Positions 32,375 to 40,343 of a DNA stretch of 64,000 bases are shown here, one piece after another. Origin of the DNA: Bradyrhizobiaceae bacterium Ga0074131. GTDB lineage: Bacteria > Pseudomonadota > Alphaproteobacteria > Rhizobiales > Xanthobacteraceae. Location of the stretch: contig LNEC01000020.1 of NCBI GenBank assembly GCA_001464035.1, positions 1-64,000 of the forward strand. Reading direction: 5' to 3'. The translations under genes and the position numbers were made by a program. The first letter of the stretch is position 1. Each line of letters starts with the position of its first letter. The notes under the pieces were generated by a model, which was given only the letters and a program-made list of their open reading frames with translations, had not been told where the DNA came from and did not search any database.

Positions 32375-33772
32375 TCAGGCGCTCTGGGCCGTCTTGACGA
32401 TCACCACCTTGTCGTCATGGCCGGTGTGCCGCTTCAGGCTTTCGCGCCGCATGCCGAGCTCGTCGCGCACGAATTCATAGCCGAGCTTGAACGTATCCAG
32501 CCCGTCCGTCGAGATGGTGCCGTCGCGCAGCCCGATCACCGCCCCCCGAAGAACGGTTTCGAGTTCGTCCTGTAATGCGTCGAGCGCTTCCATCGAAGTG
32601 GCATGTTCCATCCGCTCGCCGATGTCGAGAATGGCCGTCGCCAGCTCGCTGGCCTTCTCCGGCGCAATCCGGGTCACCTTGGTGTAGAGCGCGATGAAGA
32701 GCGAGCCGATGATGCTGAGCACGCCGGCGCCGAGATAGGCGAGATCGCTGTAGCGGTCGATGAAGGATTTGGTGTCGTCGTTGAGATAGTCCGCGGCGCC
32801 CTGGTGTGCGACGATGAAGGCGTCCTTGTCGGTACTGGCCGGCTCGATCCGGGAGGCGAAGCCGTTCTCCAGCGCAAGCTCGCCCTTGTTCTCGTAGATC
32901 GCCCGCGCCAGATTTCCCGCGATCGCGGTCGACAGTCGGGACTGCGCGACCAGAAGCCACTGCAGTCCGACCGTTTCGAGATCCTCCTGCGGAATGGCGG
33001 GCGTGGAGGACAGTACGCCGGCCGACAGCGTTTCCTCGGTGGTGCCGGGATGTCGCCTGACCAGCGCCTTCGACTCGCCGATCGCATTCAGGGTAAACCC
33101 GCCACGCCGGGCATTCTGCTCGAAGCTCTTGTCTCTCAGCATCCGGGAGGCCGGCGCAATGGCGATCACCGCGCCATAGCCGCCCGATGCCAGCAGCTTG
33201 TCGAAGCCCGAATTCGGTGGCGCCATTTGCAGCCGCGAAGCCGCGGCGGGATCATCGGAGATGTCGAGCAGACCGCGGACAAAGGCGGCGCCGCTGTCGG
33301 CGTCAGCGACAACCGCAATCTTCTTTTTCTTCAGCTCCGCGAGCGATTTGATCTTCTTGCCGGCAGGGCTGATCAGCAACACCACGTCGCGTTCCAGGAT
33401 CGCGATGGCGCGTGCGCGCGGCGGGACCTTGGCGTCGGTGCGCAGCACCGCGAGGTCCGCCTGCTTGCGATCGAACTGGGCAAGGGCCTTGGCGCCGTCG
33501 GGATTGGCAACGATCTTGAGATGCAGCCGCGAGTTGGTCGCCTTGAGCACGGTGGCGAGCTTGGCGGCAAACCGGGCCTCCGGGCCGCTGGCGTCGCCGA
33601 CCGCGAAAGTAAGTGTTTCGGAATTCAGCCAGATCCGGGAGCCCCACACCGTCGCGATCGTCAGTATCACCGTCAGCGCGGCAAATAGCAGCATCTGCCG
33701 GCGGTTGCTTTTGACAACGCGAGAACGCGAGTGGGGCCTCGCCGCCGGTGGCGTTGGGATTTCAGCGCGCAT
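32375..33772 (-). CDS. TAXI-family TRAP transporter solute-binding protein, membrane-anchored
   Basis: This is a 465-aa protein. An N-terminal membrane anchor (MLLFAALTVILTIATVW, residues about 27-43) is followed by a TAXI-type periplasmic binding domain. A second membrane segment near residue 345 (GAGVLSIIGSLFIALYT) precedes a cytoplasmic C-terminal tail of about 100 residues, partly coiled-coil (MEALDALQDELETVLRG). Most TAXI receptors are soluble or lipid-free and sit beside a fused 4TM-12TM permease; no such permease is nearby, so it may act as a sensor. It is convergent with the DUF6537 gene. Confidence 0.8.
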   Translation of the reverse strand: MRAEIPTPPAARPHSRSRVVKSNRRQMLLFAALTVILTIATVWGSRIWLNSETLTFAVGDASGPEARFAAKLATVLKATNSRLHLKIVANPDGAKALAQFDRKQADLAVLRTDAKVPPRARAIAILERDVVLLISPAGKKIKSLAELKKKKIAVVADADSGAAFVRGLLDISDDPAAASRLQMAPPNSGFDKLLASGGYGAVIAIAPASRMLRDKSFEQNARRGGFTLNAIGESKALVRRHPGTTEETLSAGVLSSTPAIPQEDLETVGLQWLLVAQSRLSTAIAGNLARAIYENKGELALENGFASRIEPASTDKDAFIVAHQGAADYLNDDTKSFIDRYSDLAYLGAGVLSIIGSLFIALYTKVTRIAPEKASELATAILDIGERMEHATSMEALDALQDELETVLRGAVIGLRDGTISTDGLDTFKLGYEFVRDELGMRRESLKRHTGHDDKVVIVKTAQSA

Positions 33773-34136
33773 GGCTCATATCCGGACCGGGTCGTTCACT
33801 GCCTATACTGGCTTCGCGGATCGCCCGGCGAGATCGTAAATATCTAGAAAAGAAAGACAATTTTTCAGTTGGAGGATGATATCCCGCTCCCGGCGGATTG
33901 CAAATCGGGCCGTCGGGTAACCCTACCGACCGCCCGGCCCGCCGATCTCCCGTTCGATCGCCGCGAGGTCGCGCTTAGGGGTTTTCGAACCACCTACAGG
34001 TGCAATCCGACACAGGAGATGTCATAAACGGCAAATACCGGTGGAGTTGTCCGGTTTGAGAAGAGTTGCGCTGAACGCCTCCGATCCGTCCCAAATCAGT
34101 CCCAGCAGAGGCGTCTCAGCTTTGTTGTTTCCCACA
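33773..34136. other. Intergenic region without recognisable gene
   Basis: 364 bp between the divergent TAXI and DUF3307 genes. It holds an AT-rich part near 33838-33880, expected to contain promoters, and a GC-rich hairpin (GTCGG...CCGAC, within outer GGCC arms) at about 33908-33940. I see no RNA gene or further frame worth reporting. Confidence 0.5.
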
Positions 34137-34526
34137 ATGTCGTCGTCGGTCCCGGTAGGTGCGCTGGTCGGATGGATGCTGCTCCTCACCGTTAAGCACA
34201 TCATCGCGGATTTCGTACTGCAGAATTCCTGGATGGCTATCGGCAAGGACCAGAAGACCGGCTGGGCGCTGCCGCTGCTGGCGCATTGCCTGGTGCATTT
34301 CGCAGTTGCCATCACCCTGATTCTGATCATTGCACCGAAATTCTGGTTCGTCGCCGTTATCGATTTTCTCATTCACATCACGGTCGACCGCGCCAAGGGG
34401 CTTTGCGCATCGACACTCGGCGTGACGCACGAACATCCATGGTTCTGGACGCTGATCGGCGTCGACCAGGCCCTGCATCACCTTACCGGCTTCGGATTGT
34501 CGATTTTCATGGCAGCGAACGGCTGA
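34137..34526 (+). CDS. DUF3307 membrane protein
   Basis: This is a 129-aa protein with three to four hydrophobic segments and the DUF3307 hallmarks: KHIIADFVLQN near the N-terminus, LLAHCLVHFAVAI, FLIHITVDRAKG and VDQALHHLTGFG. The spaced His and Asp residues within membrane segments suggest a metal or nucleotide ligand, but the family has no known activity. The frame is open from 34041; the ATG at 34137 begins the first conserved helix. Gene partners are not evident. Confidence 0.75.
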   Translation: MSSSVPVGALVGWMLLLTVKHIIADFVLQNSWMAIGKDQKTGWALPLLAHCLVHFAVAITLILIIAPKFWFVAVIDFLIHITVDRAKGLCASTLGVTHEHPWFWTLIGVDQALHHLTGFGLSIFMAANG

Positions 34527-34566
34527 TCTCGCCGGCATCGGGACTGACACGCAGGGAGGGAAACAA

Positions 34567-35448
34567 ATGGCGGAAACTCCCCTTACGAAGAAGGCCGTCG
34601 ACGTGCTGGGCTTTCGCATGGCCTATCACGAGCGCGGCGAGGGAGCGCCGGTATTGCTGCTGCACGGCAATCCGACCTCATCCTATCTTTGGCGCGATGT
34701 CGTTCCCGAATTGGCAGGACGCGGCCGACTGATCGCGCCCGATCTGATCGGGATGGGCGATTCCGCCAAATTGCCGAATCCGGGTCCCGACACTTACCGG
34801 TTTGCCACCCACCGCGAATATCTCGGCGCCTTCATCGACGCAGTGATCGGGCACTCGGAATCCGTCGTCCTTGTGCTGCACGACTGGGGCTCGGCGCTGG
34901 GTTTCGATTGGGCCAACCGTCACCGCGATCGCATCCGCGGCATCGCCTACATGGAGGGGATTGTGCGGCCGGTCGCCTCCTGGGACGAATGGAGCGCGTC
35001 GGCAACGCCGATCTTCCAGGGTTTCCGCTCCGACCAGGGCGAGGCGATGATCCTGGACCGCAACATGTTCATCGAGCGGGTGCTGCCGGGATCGGTCTTG
35101 AGAAAACTGACCGTGGCCGAGATGACGGAATACCGACGGCCGTTCCTGCAGCGCGAGGACCGCTGGCCGACGCTGACCTGGCCGCGGCAAATACCGATCG
35201 CGGGCGAACCCGCGGATGTCGTGCAGATCGTGCAGGCCTATTCGCAGTGGATGGCCAAGAACGAAACTCCAAAGCTGTTCGTCAACGCCGAGCCCGGTGC
35301 GATCCTGATCGGCGCGGTCAGGGATTTTTGCCGAAGCTGGAAGAACCAGACCGAGGTTACCGTCCCGGGCTCCCATTTCATCCAGGAAGATTCAGGACCG
35401 GCTATCGGCCGTGCGGTGGCCCGCTGGATGCAAACGAACAGACTCTAA
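34567..35448 (+). CDS. dhaA: Haloalkane dehalogenase (HLD-II type)
   Basis: This enzyme hydrolyses haloalkanes to alcohol plus halide through an Asp-bound ester. It is 293 aa, as usual for the family. Residues expected for subfamily II are all in place: Asn35 in HGNPTSS, nucleophile Asp106 and halide-binding Trp107 in LHDWGS, Glu130 in YMEGI, and His270 in PGSHFIQED. The spacing D106-E130-H270 fits the D-E-H triad of DhaA/DmbA/DbjA. A ribosome site GGGAGG lies 7 nt before ATG. It lies 40 bp after the DUF3307 gene, possibly the same transcript. Confidence 0.9.
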   Translation: MAETPLTKKAVDVLGFRMAYHERGEGAPVLLLHGNPTSSYLWRDVVPELAGRGRLIAPDLIGMGDSAKLPNPGPDTYRFATHREYLGAFIDAVIGHSESVVLVLHDWGSALGFDWANRHRDRIRGIAYMEGIVRPVASWDEWSASATPIFQGFRSDQGEAMILDRNMFIERVLPGSVLRKLTVAEMTEYRRPFLQREDRWPTLTWPRQIPIAGEPADVVQIVQAYSQWMAKNETPKLFVNAEPGAILIGAVRDFCRSWKNQTEVTVPGSHFIQEDSGPAIGRAVARWMQTNRL

Positions 35449-35575
35449 CAACGTGCGAAATGCAGCGGCGCATGACTGATTCGTCAGGGTCAAGATACCC
35501 GTGCGACTACAGGCTCCCGTGGTTAACCTTTCGTTAGAGGATTGCGCTGCATCCTTGCGGTCAGGGAGAACTGCT

Positions 35576-35983
35576 ATGTTTTCAAGCCGCGACGCCTACG
35601 AAAATGATTTCTGTCCGGTCCGGGACGAATTGCTTGGCGAGATGTACCGCGCCAACGAGAACGGCCTGCCGCAGCTGGTAGAGAGCGTTTCGTCCGAGGT
35701 CCGGGCGATGCTGGCGCTGTTTTGCTATCGCAGGAGCCATTTGCACTCGCTGGCGCTCTCGATCGCCGCCAGCTGCAGCGAACGCGAATTGATCCTGTTG
35801 GGCGGACGCGTCGGTTCCACGCTCTACGCATTGTCCCGCGATACCGAGACCAGCCGCCCTGCGCCGTCATCATCCTACGGCAACCGAAAGCCGATCACGC
35901 TTTCGACCAAACCGTTAAGCACGTTCTCGCCGGCCGAGGACGAACTCGATGAGGAAGAATTTGCGCAATCCGCGACCGCATGA
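35576..35983 (+). CDS. Hypothetical protein
   Basis: I do not recognise this 135-aa protein. It begins MFSSRDAYENDFCPVRDELL, has an Ala/Leu-rich helical middle (EVRAMLALFCYRRSHLHSLAL) with several Cys, and ends in a Ser/Pro-rich linker and acidic tail (AEDELDEEEFAQSATA). The frame is open from 35501 but the ATG at 35576 follows AGGGAG at a good distance. The composition suggests a small cytoplasmic protein with a disordered C-terminus. Confidence 0.6.
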   Translation: MFSSRDAYENDFCPVRDELLGEMYRANENGLPQLVESVSSEVRAMLALFCYRRSHLHSLALSIAASCSERELILLGGRVGSTLYALSRDTETSRPAPSSSYGNRKPITLSTKPLSTFSPAEDELDEEEFAQSATA

Positions 35984-36029
35984 TCTCTCCACACGGCGTC
36001 CCCGCGGAACGCCAGCACGACATCTAGAA

Positions 36030-36350
36030 TCAGGCCAATACCGGTAGCCCATGTCGGCGCCGCGCCATGCCGCATTCGACATCGCCAGGCATGCAGGTCC
36101 GGCAGACTTCGGGCCGTACCGCATAGATCCCGCACGCGGTCGCAATACCGATCTTGCCTGACAGCGCGGAACAGCGGGCGCCGTCGCAGCGCATTCCCGA
36201 CAATCCGTCATTGACGAATTTCTCAGGAATGAGATCGAGCGCCGCGTCGTCCTCGGTGGTGAAGCGGGGCCAGTTCGACGAATACGAACAGCATGCGCCG
36301 CAGGCCTGGCAGGGGCTCGCGGCATCCGCGGCTGAAACGCTGTTCTCCAT
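36030..36350 (-). CDS. YkgJ-family cysteine cluster protein
   Basis: This is a 106-aa protein with eight cysteines in the YkgJ/CxxCxxCC pattern: CQACGACC near residue 14, CDGARC at about 55, then CGIYAVRPEVCRTC. Such clusters bind zinc or an iron-sulfur centre. The function is unknown. It is downstream of the WYL regulator on the same strand, 57 bp apart. Confidence 0.8.
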   Translation of the reverse strand: MENSVSAADAASPCQACGACCSYSSNWPRFTTEDDAALDLIPEKFVNDGLSGMRCDGARCSALSGKIGIATACGIYAVRPEVCRTCMPGDVECGMARRRHGLPVLA

Positions 36351-36407
36351 GGCTTCGTTTAGCGCTTAATGGAGGGGCAGGCCAGCCGCCTGCGCGTGCA
36401 ATCGGCC

Positions 36408-37106
36408 TCAGGCGTCGCTCGGAGGCTCCCAGACCAGGCTCTGCCGCCATTTCGCCCGCAATGCGTCGCGCCGCTCCGGATATTTTTCGTCGAGATAAAC
36501 CGCGTCGACGACACGGTCGGTTCGAAAGCTGCGAAAATCCTTGCGCAATTCGCACCACGCCGCCAGCAGCCGCACCGCCTCGAGATAGCCGATCGCGATC
36601 GGCCAGATGGTGCGTTCGGTGTCGCGGCCGTGTTCGTCGCGATAGCACAGCGCGATCTTCTTGCCTTCGTGGATATGCGCACGCGTCCGCGCCATGTCGA
36701 TGCGGTCGTGTTCCCTGTTCCAGCTGGGCCGGGCGCGGCTGGCGGGTTCGAGTACAAAGGGCCTCAGCCGTTCCGGGACGGTGTCGGCGATCTTGGCCAT
36801 CAGATCCGCGGCAGCTCTGGCCAGCACGGCATCGGCATGGCCCACCACCCATTGCGCGCCGAGCACGGCCGCCTCGATTTCGTCGGGCGTGAGCATCAAC
36901 GGCGGCATGTCGAATCCCTTCTCCAGGATGTAGCCCATGCCGGCCTCGCCACGGATCGGCACCCGCTGTTCGACCAGGGTCGCGATGTCGCGGTAGATCG
37001 TCCGTTTCGAGGTCTCCAGCTCGGCCGCGATGGCATCCGCCGTCAACGGCTTCCGGTTGCGCCGGAGCACCTGAATGATCTGAAACAGCCGGTCCGCGCG
37101 TCTCAT
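36408..37106 (-). CDS. YafY-type WYL-domain transcriptional regulator
   Basis: This is a 232-aa regulator: N-terminal helix-turn-helix (residues about 3-60, including LTADAIAAELETSKRTIYRDI), then a WYL ligand-sensing domain in the C-terminal half (segments IALCYRDEHGRDTERTIWPIAIGY and AAWCELRKDFRSFRTDRV). The upstream divergent region contains two copies of the same 22-bp inverted repeat, at 37140-37161 and 37254-37275, so it probably binds both to regulate itself and the divergent GST gene. Confidence 0.85.
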   Translation of the reverse strand: MRRADRLFQIIQVLRRNRKPLTADAIAAELETSKRTIYRDIATLVEQRVPIRGEAGMGYILEKGFDMPPLMLTPDEIEAAVLGAQWVVGHADAVLARAAADLMAKIADTVPERLRPFVLEPASRARPSWNREHDRIDMARTRAHIHEGKKIALCYRDEHGRDTERTIWPIAIGYLEAVRLLAAWCELRKDFRSFRTDRVVDAVYLDEKYPERRDALRAKWRQSLVWEPPSDA

Positions 37107-37139
37107 GGCGAATCTCTTTTTGTGATGCGGGCTTGCCGA

Positions 37140-37161
37140 TGCTGACAGCAGGTTGGCAGCA
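37140..37161. promoter_or_regulatory. Candidate WYL-regulator operator, site 1
   Basis: TGCTGACA-N6-TGGCAGCA, an imperfect inverted repeat, 34 bp upstream of the regulator start codon. The half-sites and spacer length are identical to site 2. Confidence 0.65.
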
Positions 37162-37253
37162 GGGGATCAGTATACCGGGACAGCATCCAACATAGAGGAT
37201 TTTGTCCATGATGATTCTGTACGGCCTCGACCTCTGGATATCGATGTTGCCGC

Positions 37254-37275
37254 TGCTGACACCACGGTGGCAGCA
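37254..37275. promoter_or_regulatory. Candidate WYL-regulator operator, site 2
   Basis: TGCTGACA-N6-TGGCAGCA again, 49 bp upstream of the GST start codon and 114 bp from site 1 (about eleven helical turns). The bases after both sites (GGGGAT) also match. Confidence 0.65.
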
Positions 37276-37323
37276 GGGGATGGATAGCCTCCGGCGCCTG
37301 CTCAAGAAAACCGGAGTCCTCTC

Positions 37324-38052
37324 ATGATCACCCTCTATGGCTTTGGCGCCGGCTTCGGTCTGCCGGAAATCAGTCCGTTCGCGACCAAGACCGAGGTTCA
37401 GCTGAAGATGGCCGGGCTCGCCTACAGCAAGCAGAAGGCCACACCGCCGTCCTCGCCCAAGGGGCAACTGCCCTATATCGACGACGAGACGGAGACCATT
37501 GCCGATTCCACCTTCATTCGCGCGCATATTGAAGGCAAATACGGTTTCGATTTCGACGCCCCCCTCAGTTTACAGGCGCGCGCGCAGGCCTGGGCGTTCG
37601 AGCGGATGATCGAACACCACGTCTATTGGGCGCTGGTCGGCGCGCGGTGGGTCGATACTGAAAATTTTGCCAAAGGGCCCTCGCATTTCTTCGACGCCGT
37701 GCCGGAGCACCAGCGTGAACGGATGCGCGAAGACGCGCAATTCCGCGTGGCCGAGAACTATCTGTTGAGCGGCCTTGGCCGCCATGCCCCGGACGAAGAC
37801 GTCGACCTTGCGGCCCGTTCGCTGTTTGCGCTGTCGGTTCAGCTTGGGGACAAGCCCTATCTGATGGGGGACACGCCGTGCGGTACGGACGCAACCGCAT
37901 TCGGTGCACTTGCCGGAATCCTGACGCCCTATTTCGCCTCGCCATTGCGCGAGCGGACCGAGCAATTCGAGAATCTGACGGCCTATGTCGACCGGATGAT
38001 GCTGCAATACTACCCAGAATTTGCCTGGGTGTCGTTGCGCGAGGCGGCCTGA
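37324..38052 (+). CDS. Glutathione S-transferase family protein
   Basis: This is a 242-aa protein with an N-terminal thioredoxin-like domain (ITLYGFGAGFGLPEISPFATK; PKGQLPYIDDETETIADSTF gives the cis-Pro and the Glu/Asp-Ser glutathione contacts) and a C-terminal helical domain. No active-site Cys or clear Tyr is seen at the first helix; SPFATK supplies a Ser. Possible substrates are electrophiles or glutathione adducts. It is divergent from the WYL regulator and likely its target. Confidence 0.82.
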   Translation: MITLYGFGAGFGLPEISPFATKTEVQLKMAGLAYSKQKATPPSSPKGQLPYIDDETETIADSTFIRAHIEGKYGFDFDAPLSLQARAQAWAFERMIEHHVYWALVGARWVDTENFAKGPSHFFDAVPEHQRERMREDAQFRVAENYLLSGLGRHAPDEDVDLAARSLFALSVQLGDKPYLMGDTPCGTDATAFGALAGILTPYFASPLRERTEQFENLTAYVDRMMLQYYPEFAWVSLREAA

Positions 38053-38055
38053 CGT

Positions 38056-38685
38056 TTAGCGCGCCGAAGCGGACTCGCCGTTGAGCGCGGCCAGTTCGGC
38101 CTCCAGCTCCATGATCCGCGCGTCGCGCGAGGCCAGCGCCGCCGCCACGTCGGCGGCGTTAAATTTCTGCGGGATGTGCTGCGGGCAATTGGTGTCCCAT
38201 GCCGAGATCTTGAACAGGACCACCTGTTCGGGCCGCGCCTTGTACCCGGCAGGCATCAGCGAGGCCAAGAGCGCCGGATCGTCGTCTACCACGCGCGCCT
38301 CGCCCCAGATCTTGACGCGGCGGCGATGCGCATAATCCATCAGGAAGATGTTGGCCTTGGGGTTCTCCGATAGATTGCCCTGTGTGATGTATTGCCGGTT
38401 GCCGCTGTAATCGGCAAACGCCAACGTGTTTCGATCGAGAATTCTGACAAAGCCTGTCGGGCCGCCGCGATGCTGGATGTAGGGCTGGCCGTCCGCGGTG
38501 GCGGTGGCGAAATACAGGCTGTCGGCTTGCGCCAGGAACGCGGCGAGGTCCGCGTCGATTTCGGTGCGCCAGCCGCCGCGCTGCTCGACGTGGGCATAGG
38601 CAACACGAGATCCCTTCCGGGACTGAATGGACTTGACCGCTGATGTGAATGCCACGTCGCTGGAATAGGTTTGAGCGTCTGACAT
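38056..38685 (-). CDS. Pyridoxamine 5'-phosphate oxidase family flavoprotein
   Basis: This is a 209-aa split-barrel FMN protein. Conserved stretches are LYFATATADGQPYIQHRGGPTGFVRI and DYSGNRQYITQGNLSENPKANIFLMDY, the FMN-binding and dimer parts. This subgroup contains putative flavin reductases or heme-degrading-like proteins, not the true PNPOx. The C-terminal about 25 residues form a helix (VAAALASRDARIMELEAELAAL) suited to dimerisation. It is convergent with the GST gene (3 bp apart) and divergent from the LysR gene at 38804, which may regulate it. Confidence 0.83.
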   Translation of the reverse strand: MSDAQTYSSDVAFTSAVKSIQSRKGSRVAYAHVEQRGGWRTEIDADLAAFLAQADSLYFATATADGQPYIQHRGGPTGFVRILDRNTLAFADYSGNRQYITQGNLSENPKANIFLMDYAHRRRVKIWGEARVVDDDPALLASLMPAGYKARPEQVVLFKISAWDTNCPQHIPQKFNAADVAAALASRDARIMELEAELAALNGESASAR

Positions 38686-38767
38686 CGGAACCTCCGGATG
38701 GTCGGGGCGCGAAGCTCTGTCTTCGCCTCCAACATGGACCTTTCCGCATTTTGAACAATCATCCGAA

Positions 38768-38795
38768 TTGACACTTCATAATTGCAGTATATGGA
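38768..38795 (+). promoter_or_regulatory. Candidate sigma-70-type promoter for LysR gene
   Basis: TTGACA at 38768-38773 and TATGGA at 38790-38795 are separated by 16 bp, 8 bp before the ATG at 38804; transcription would then give a very short leader. The region also lies 82 bp from the divergent flavoprotein start. Confidence 0.4.
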
Positions 38796-38803
38796 ATAAT
38801 TTC

Positions 38804-39700
38804 ATGGATCGAATCGACGCCATGCAGGCCTTTGTTGCCGTCGCCGACCTCCGGGGTTTCGCGCCGGCGGCGCGCAAACTGGGCTTGTCGCCGTCGGGCT
38901 TGACGCGGCTGATCGCGGCGCTGGAAGATCGTCTGGGCGCGCGGCTGTTGCAGCGGACCACCCGGTCGGTGACTTTGACCGATGTCGGAGCGCGTTATCT
39001 CGAGCGGATCAGGACGATCCTCGCCGATGTCGAGGAAGCCGAGGGTTCGGTCGAGGGCGAACGCACCCGGCCGAGCGGACGGCTGACGGTCTCGGCGCCG
39101 GTCGGGTTCGGACGGCTGCACGTCAGTCCTGTGATGTCGGCCTATCTGATGCGCTATTCCGATGTCGCCGGCGAGCTGCGGCTGTCGGACCGCATGATCA
39201 ACCTGGTGGAGGACGGTGTCGACCTTGCCATCAGGATCGGTCACCTCGCCGATTCCAGCCTGGTCGCACGCCAGGTTGGCGAGATGCGGCGAATCGTGGT
39301 TGCCTCCGTAGGCTACCTCAAGGCGCACGGCGAGCCGAAGACGCCGAACGCCGTGGCGTCGCACGCGACCATCCAGTTCGGCGCGATGACGGCCCCGCCG
39401 GGCTGGCGCTTTGTCGAAGCCGGCCGTGATGTTCGCGTTCCTTGCACGCCGCGGCTCCTGACCAACAGCGCCGACGCCGCAATACAGCATGCCGAGCAGG
39501 GCGGCGGCCTGACCCAGGTGCTGGCCTATCAGGCCGCGGCCGCGATCAAGGCCGGCCGGCTGCAAATCGTGCTGGCCAGGTTCGAAGCGCCGCCGCTGCC
39601 GATCCACATCGTGTTTCCGACCTCGCGACTGTTGTCGGCCAAGGTGCGCAGCTTCATCGATCTGGTGATCGAACAGAGCAACTGGCATTTCGGCGCATAG
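38804..39700 (+). CDS. LysR-family transcriptional regulator
   Basis: This is a 298-aa LysR protein of the CrgA/PecT-like type: helix-turn-helix near residues 5-60 (FVAVADLRGFAPAARKLGLSPSGLTRL), then the effector-binding domain with SGRLTVSAPVGFGRLHVSP. The frame starts at 38768, but ATG at 38804 gives the standard N-terminus MDRIDAMQAF. It is transcribed divergently from the PNPOx-like gene, its most likely target. Confidence 0.87.
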   Translation: MDRIDAMQAFVAVADLRGFAPAARKLGLSPSGLTRLIAALEDRLGARLLQRTTRSVTLTDVGARYLERIRTILADVEEAEGSVEGERTRPSGRLTVSAPVGFGRLHVSPVMSAYLMRYSDVAGELRLSDRMINLVEDGVDLAIRIGHLADSSLVARQVGEMRRIVVASVGYLKAHGEPKTPNAVASHATIQFGAMTAPPGWRFVEAGRDVRVPCTPRLLTNSADAAIQHAEQGGGLTQVLAYQAAAAIKAGRLQIVLARFEAPPLPIHIVFPTSRLLSAKVRSFIDLVIEQSNWHFGA

Positions 39701-39727
39701 GAGATCTTGCGCGGGCGTGATGGGCCC

Positions 39728-40147
39728 TTACGGCTTCTTCGGTACCACGCGGAACGTCGCATTGGCGCGCGCGATCACCACGTCGTCGGCCTTGATGAGG
39801 CTCTGTGCAAAGCAGATCGTGCGTCCGGTCTTGATCACGTCGGTTTCCACCGCGAGCCATTGTCCGATCTCCGCGGTGCCGATGAAATCGACTGCTAGTC
39901 CGATCGTCACCAGTGAGGAGGCGCCGCCCATTTGGTGGGCGCAGCTATGACCCATGGCATTGTCGGCGAGTGCAGCGATCAGCCCGCCGTGAATCAGGCC
40001 GCGCCCGTTGGTGTGCGGTCTTGCCAGCCGCAATCCGATGATAACGGCCTTGTTGGTACGCCTCGAATAAAGCGGCTCCCAGGGATCGGTGAGCGGACTC
40101 TTTCGGGTATGGCGCTCGAAACCTTCGGGGACCGCGGTACCAGTCAT
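39728..40147 (-). CDS. PaaI-family thioesterase (hotdog fold)
   Basis: This is a 139-aa hotdog-fold thioesterase. The signature RGLIHGGLIAALADNAMGHS contains the HGG motif and the acidic residue expected to activate water, as in PaaI-like acyl-CoA thioesterases. ATG at 40147 is preceded by GGAG at 9 nt; the frame extends to an ATG at 40162 and beyond without a better start. It lies between the LysR gene (convergent) and pobA (upstream, same strand, about 197 bp away), so it could serve the aromatic-CoA pathway. Confidence 0.82.
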   Translation of the reverse strand: MTGTAVPEGFERHTRKSPLTDPWEPLYSRRTNKAVIIGLRLARPHTNGRGLIHGGLIAALADNAMGHSCAHQMGGASSLVTIGLAVDFIGTAEIGQWLAVETDVIKTGRTICFAQSLIKADDVVIARANATFRVVPKKP

Positions 40148-40278
40148 GGGTGTTTGCTCCATTGCGCCATTGAACGCAATCGCGTGGCGAAATGCACCGC
40201 TTACAAAGTTTAAAACGGAATTTCGGTGGATGTTTGAAACGATGCAGCGGCGTTGAAAAAACGAAACACAGTTGTTCG

Positions 40279-40298
40279 TCACCCGCGAACGCGGGTGA
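40279..40298. repeat. REP-like hairpin TCACCCGC-GAAC-GCGGGTGA
   Basis: A perfect 8-bp stem with a 4-nt loop lies in the 196-bp gap downstream of pobA; TTGTT and AACAA flank it and extend the symmetry. It may act as a terminator of pobA, although no U tract follows. It has the same core as the repeat at 49827-49926. Confidence 0.5.
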
Positions 40299-40343
40299 TA
40301 ACAAGCGCTGGTGACGTGACGACAGTTATGCAAAGCCGAACGC

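Noticed and set aside
33880..33945. tRNA-like or riboswitch hairpin in the 364-bp gap
   Set aside because: Only one GC hairpin; no cloverleaf, anticodon arm or known riboswitch core could be drawn.
36223..37527. Minus-strand frame of 434 codons crossing the WYL gene and operators
   Set aside because: It overlaps the WYL gene in another frame and translates the intergenic operators; the real gene is in the other frame with clear domains.
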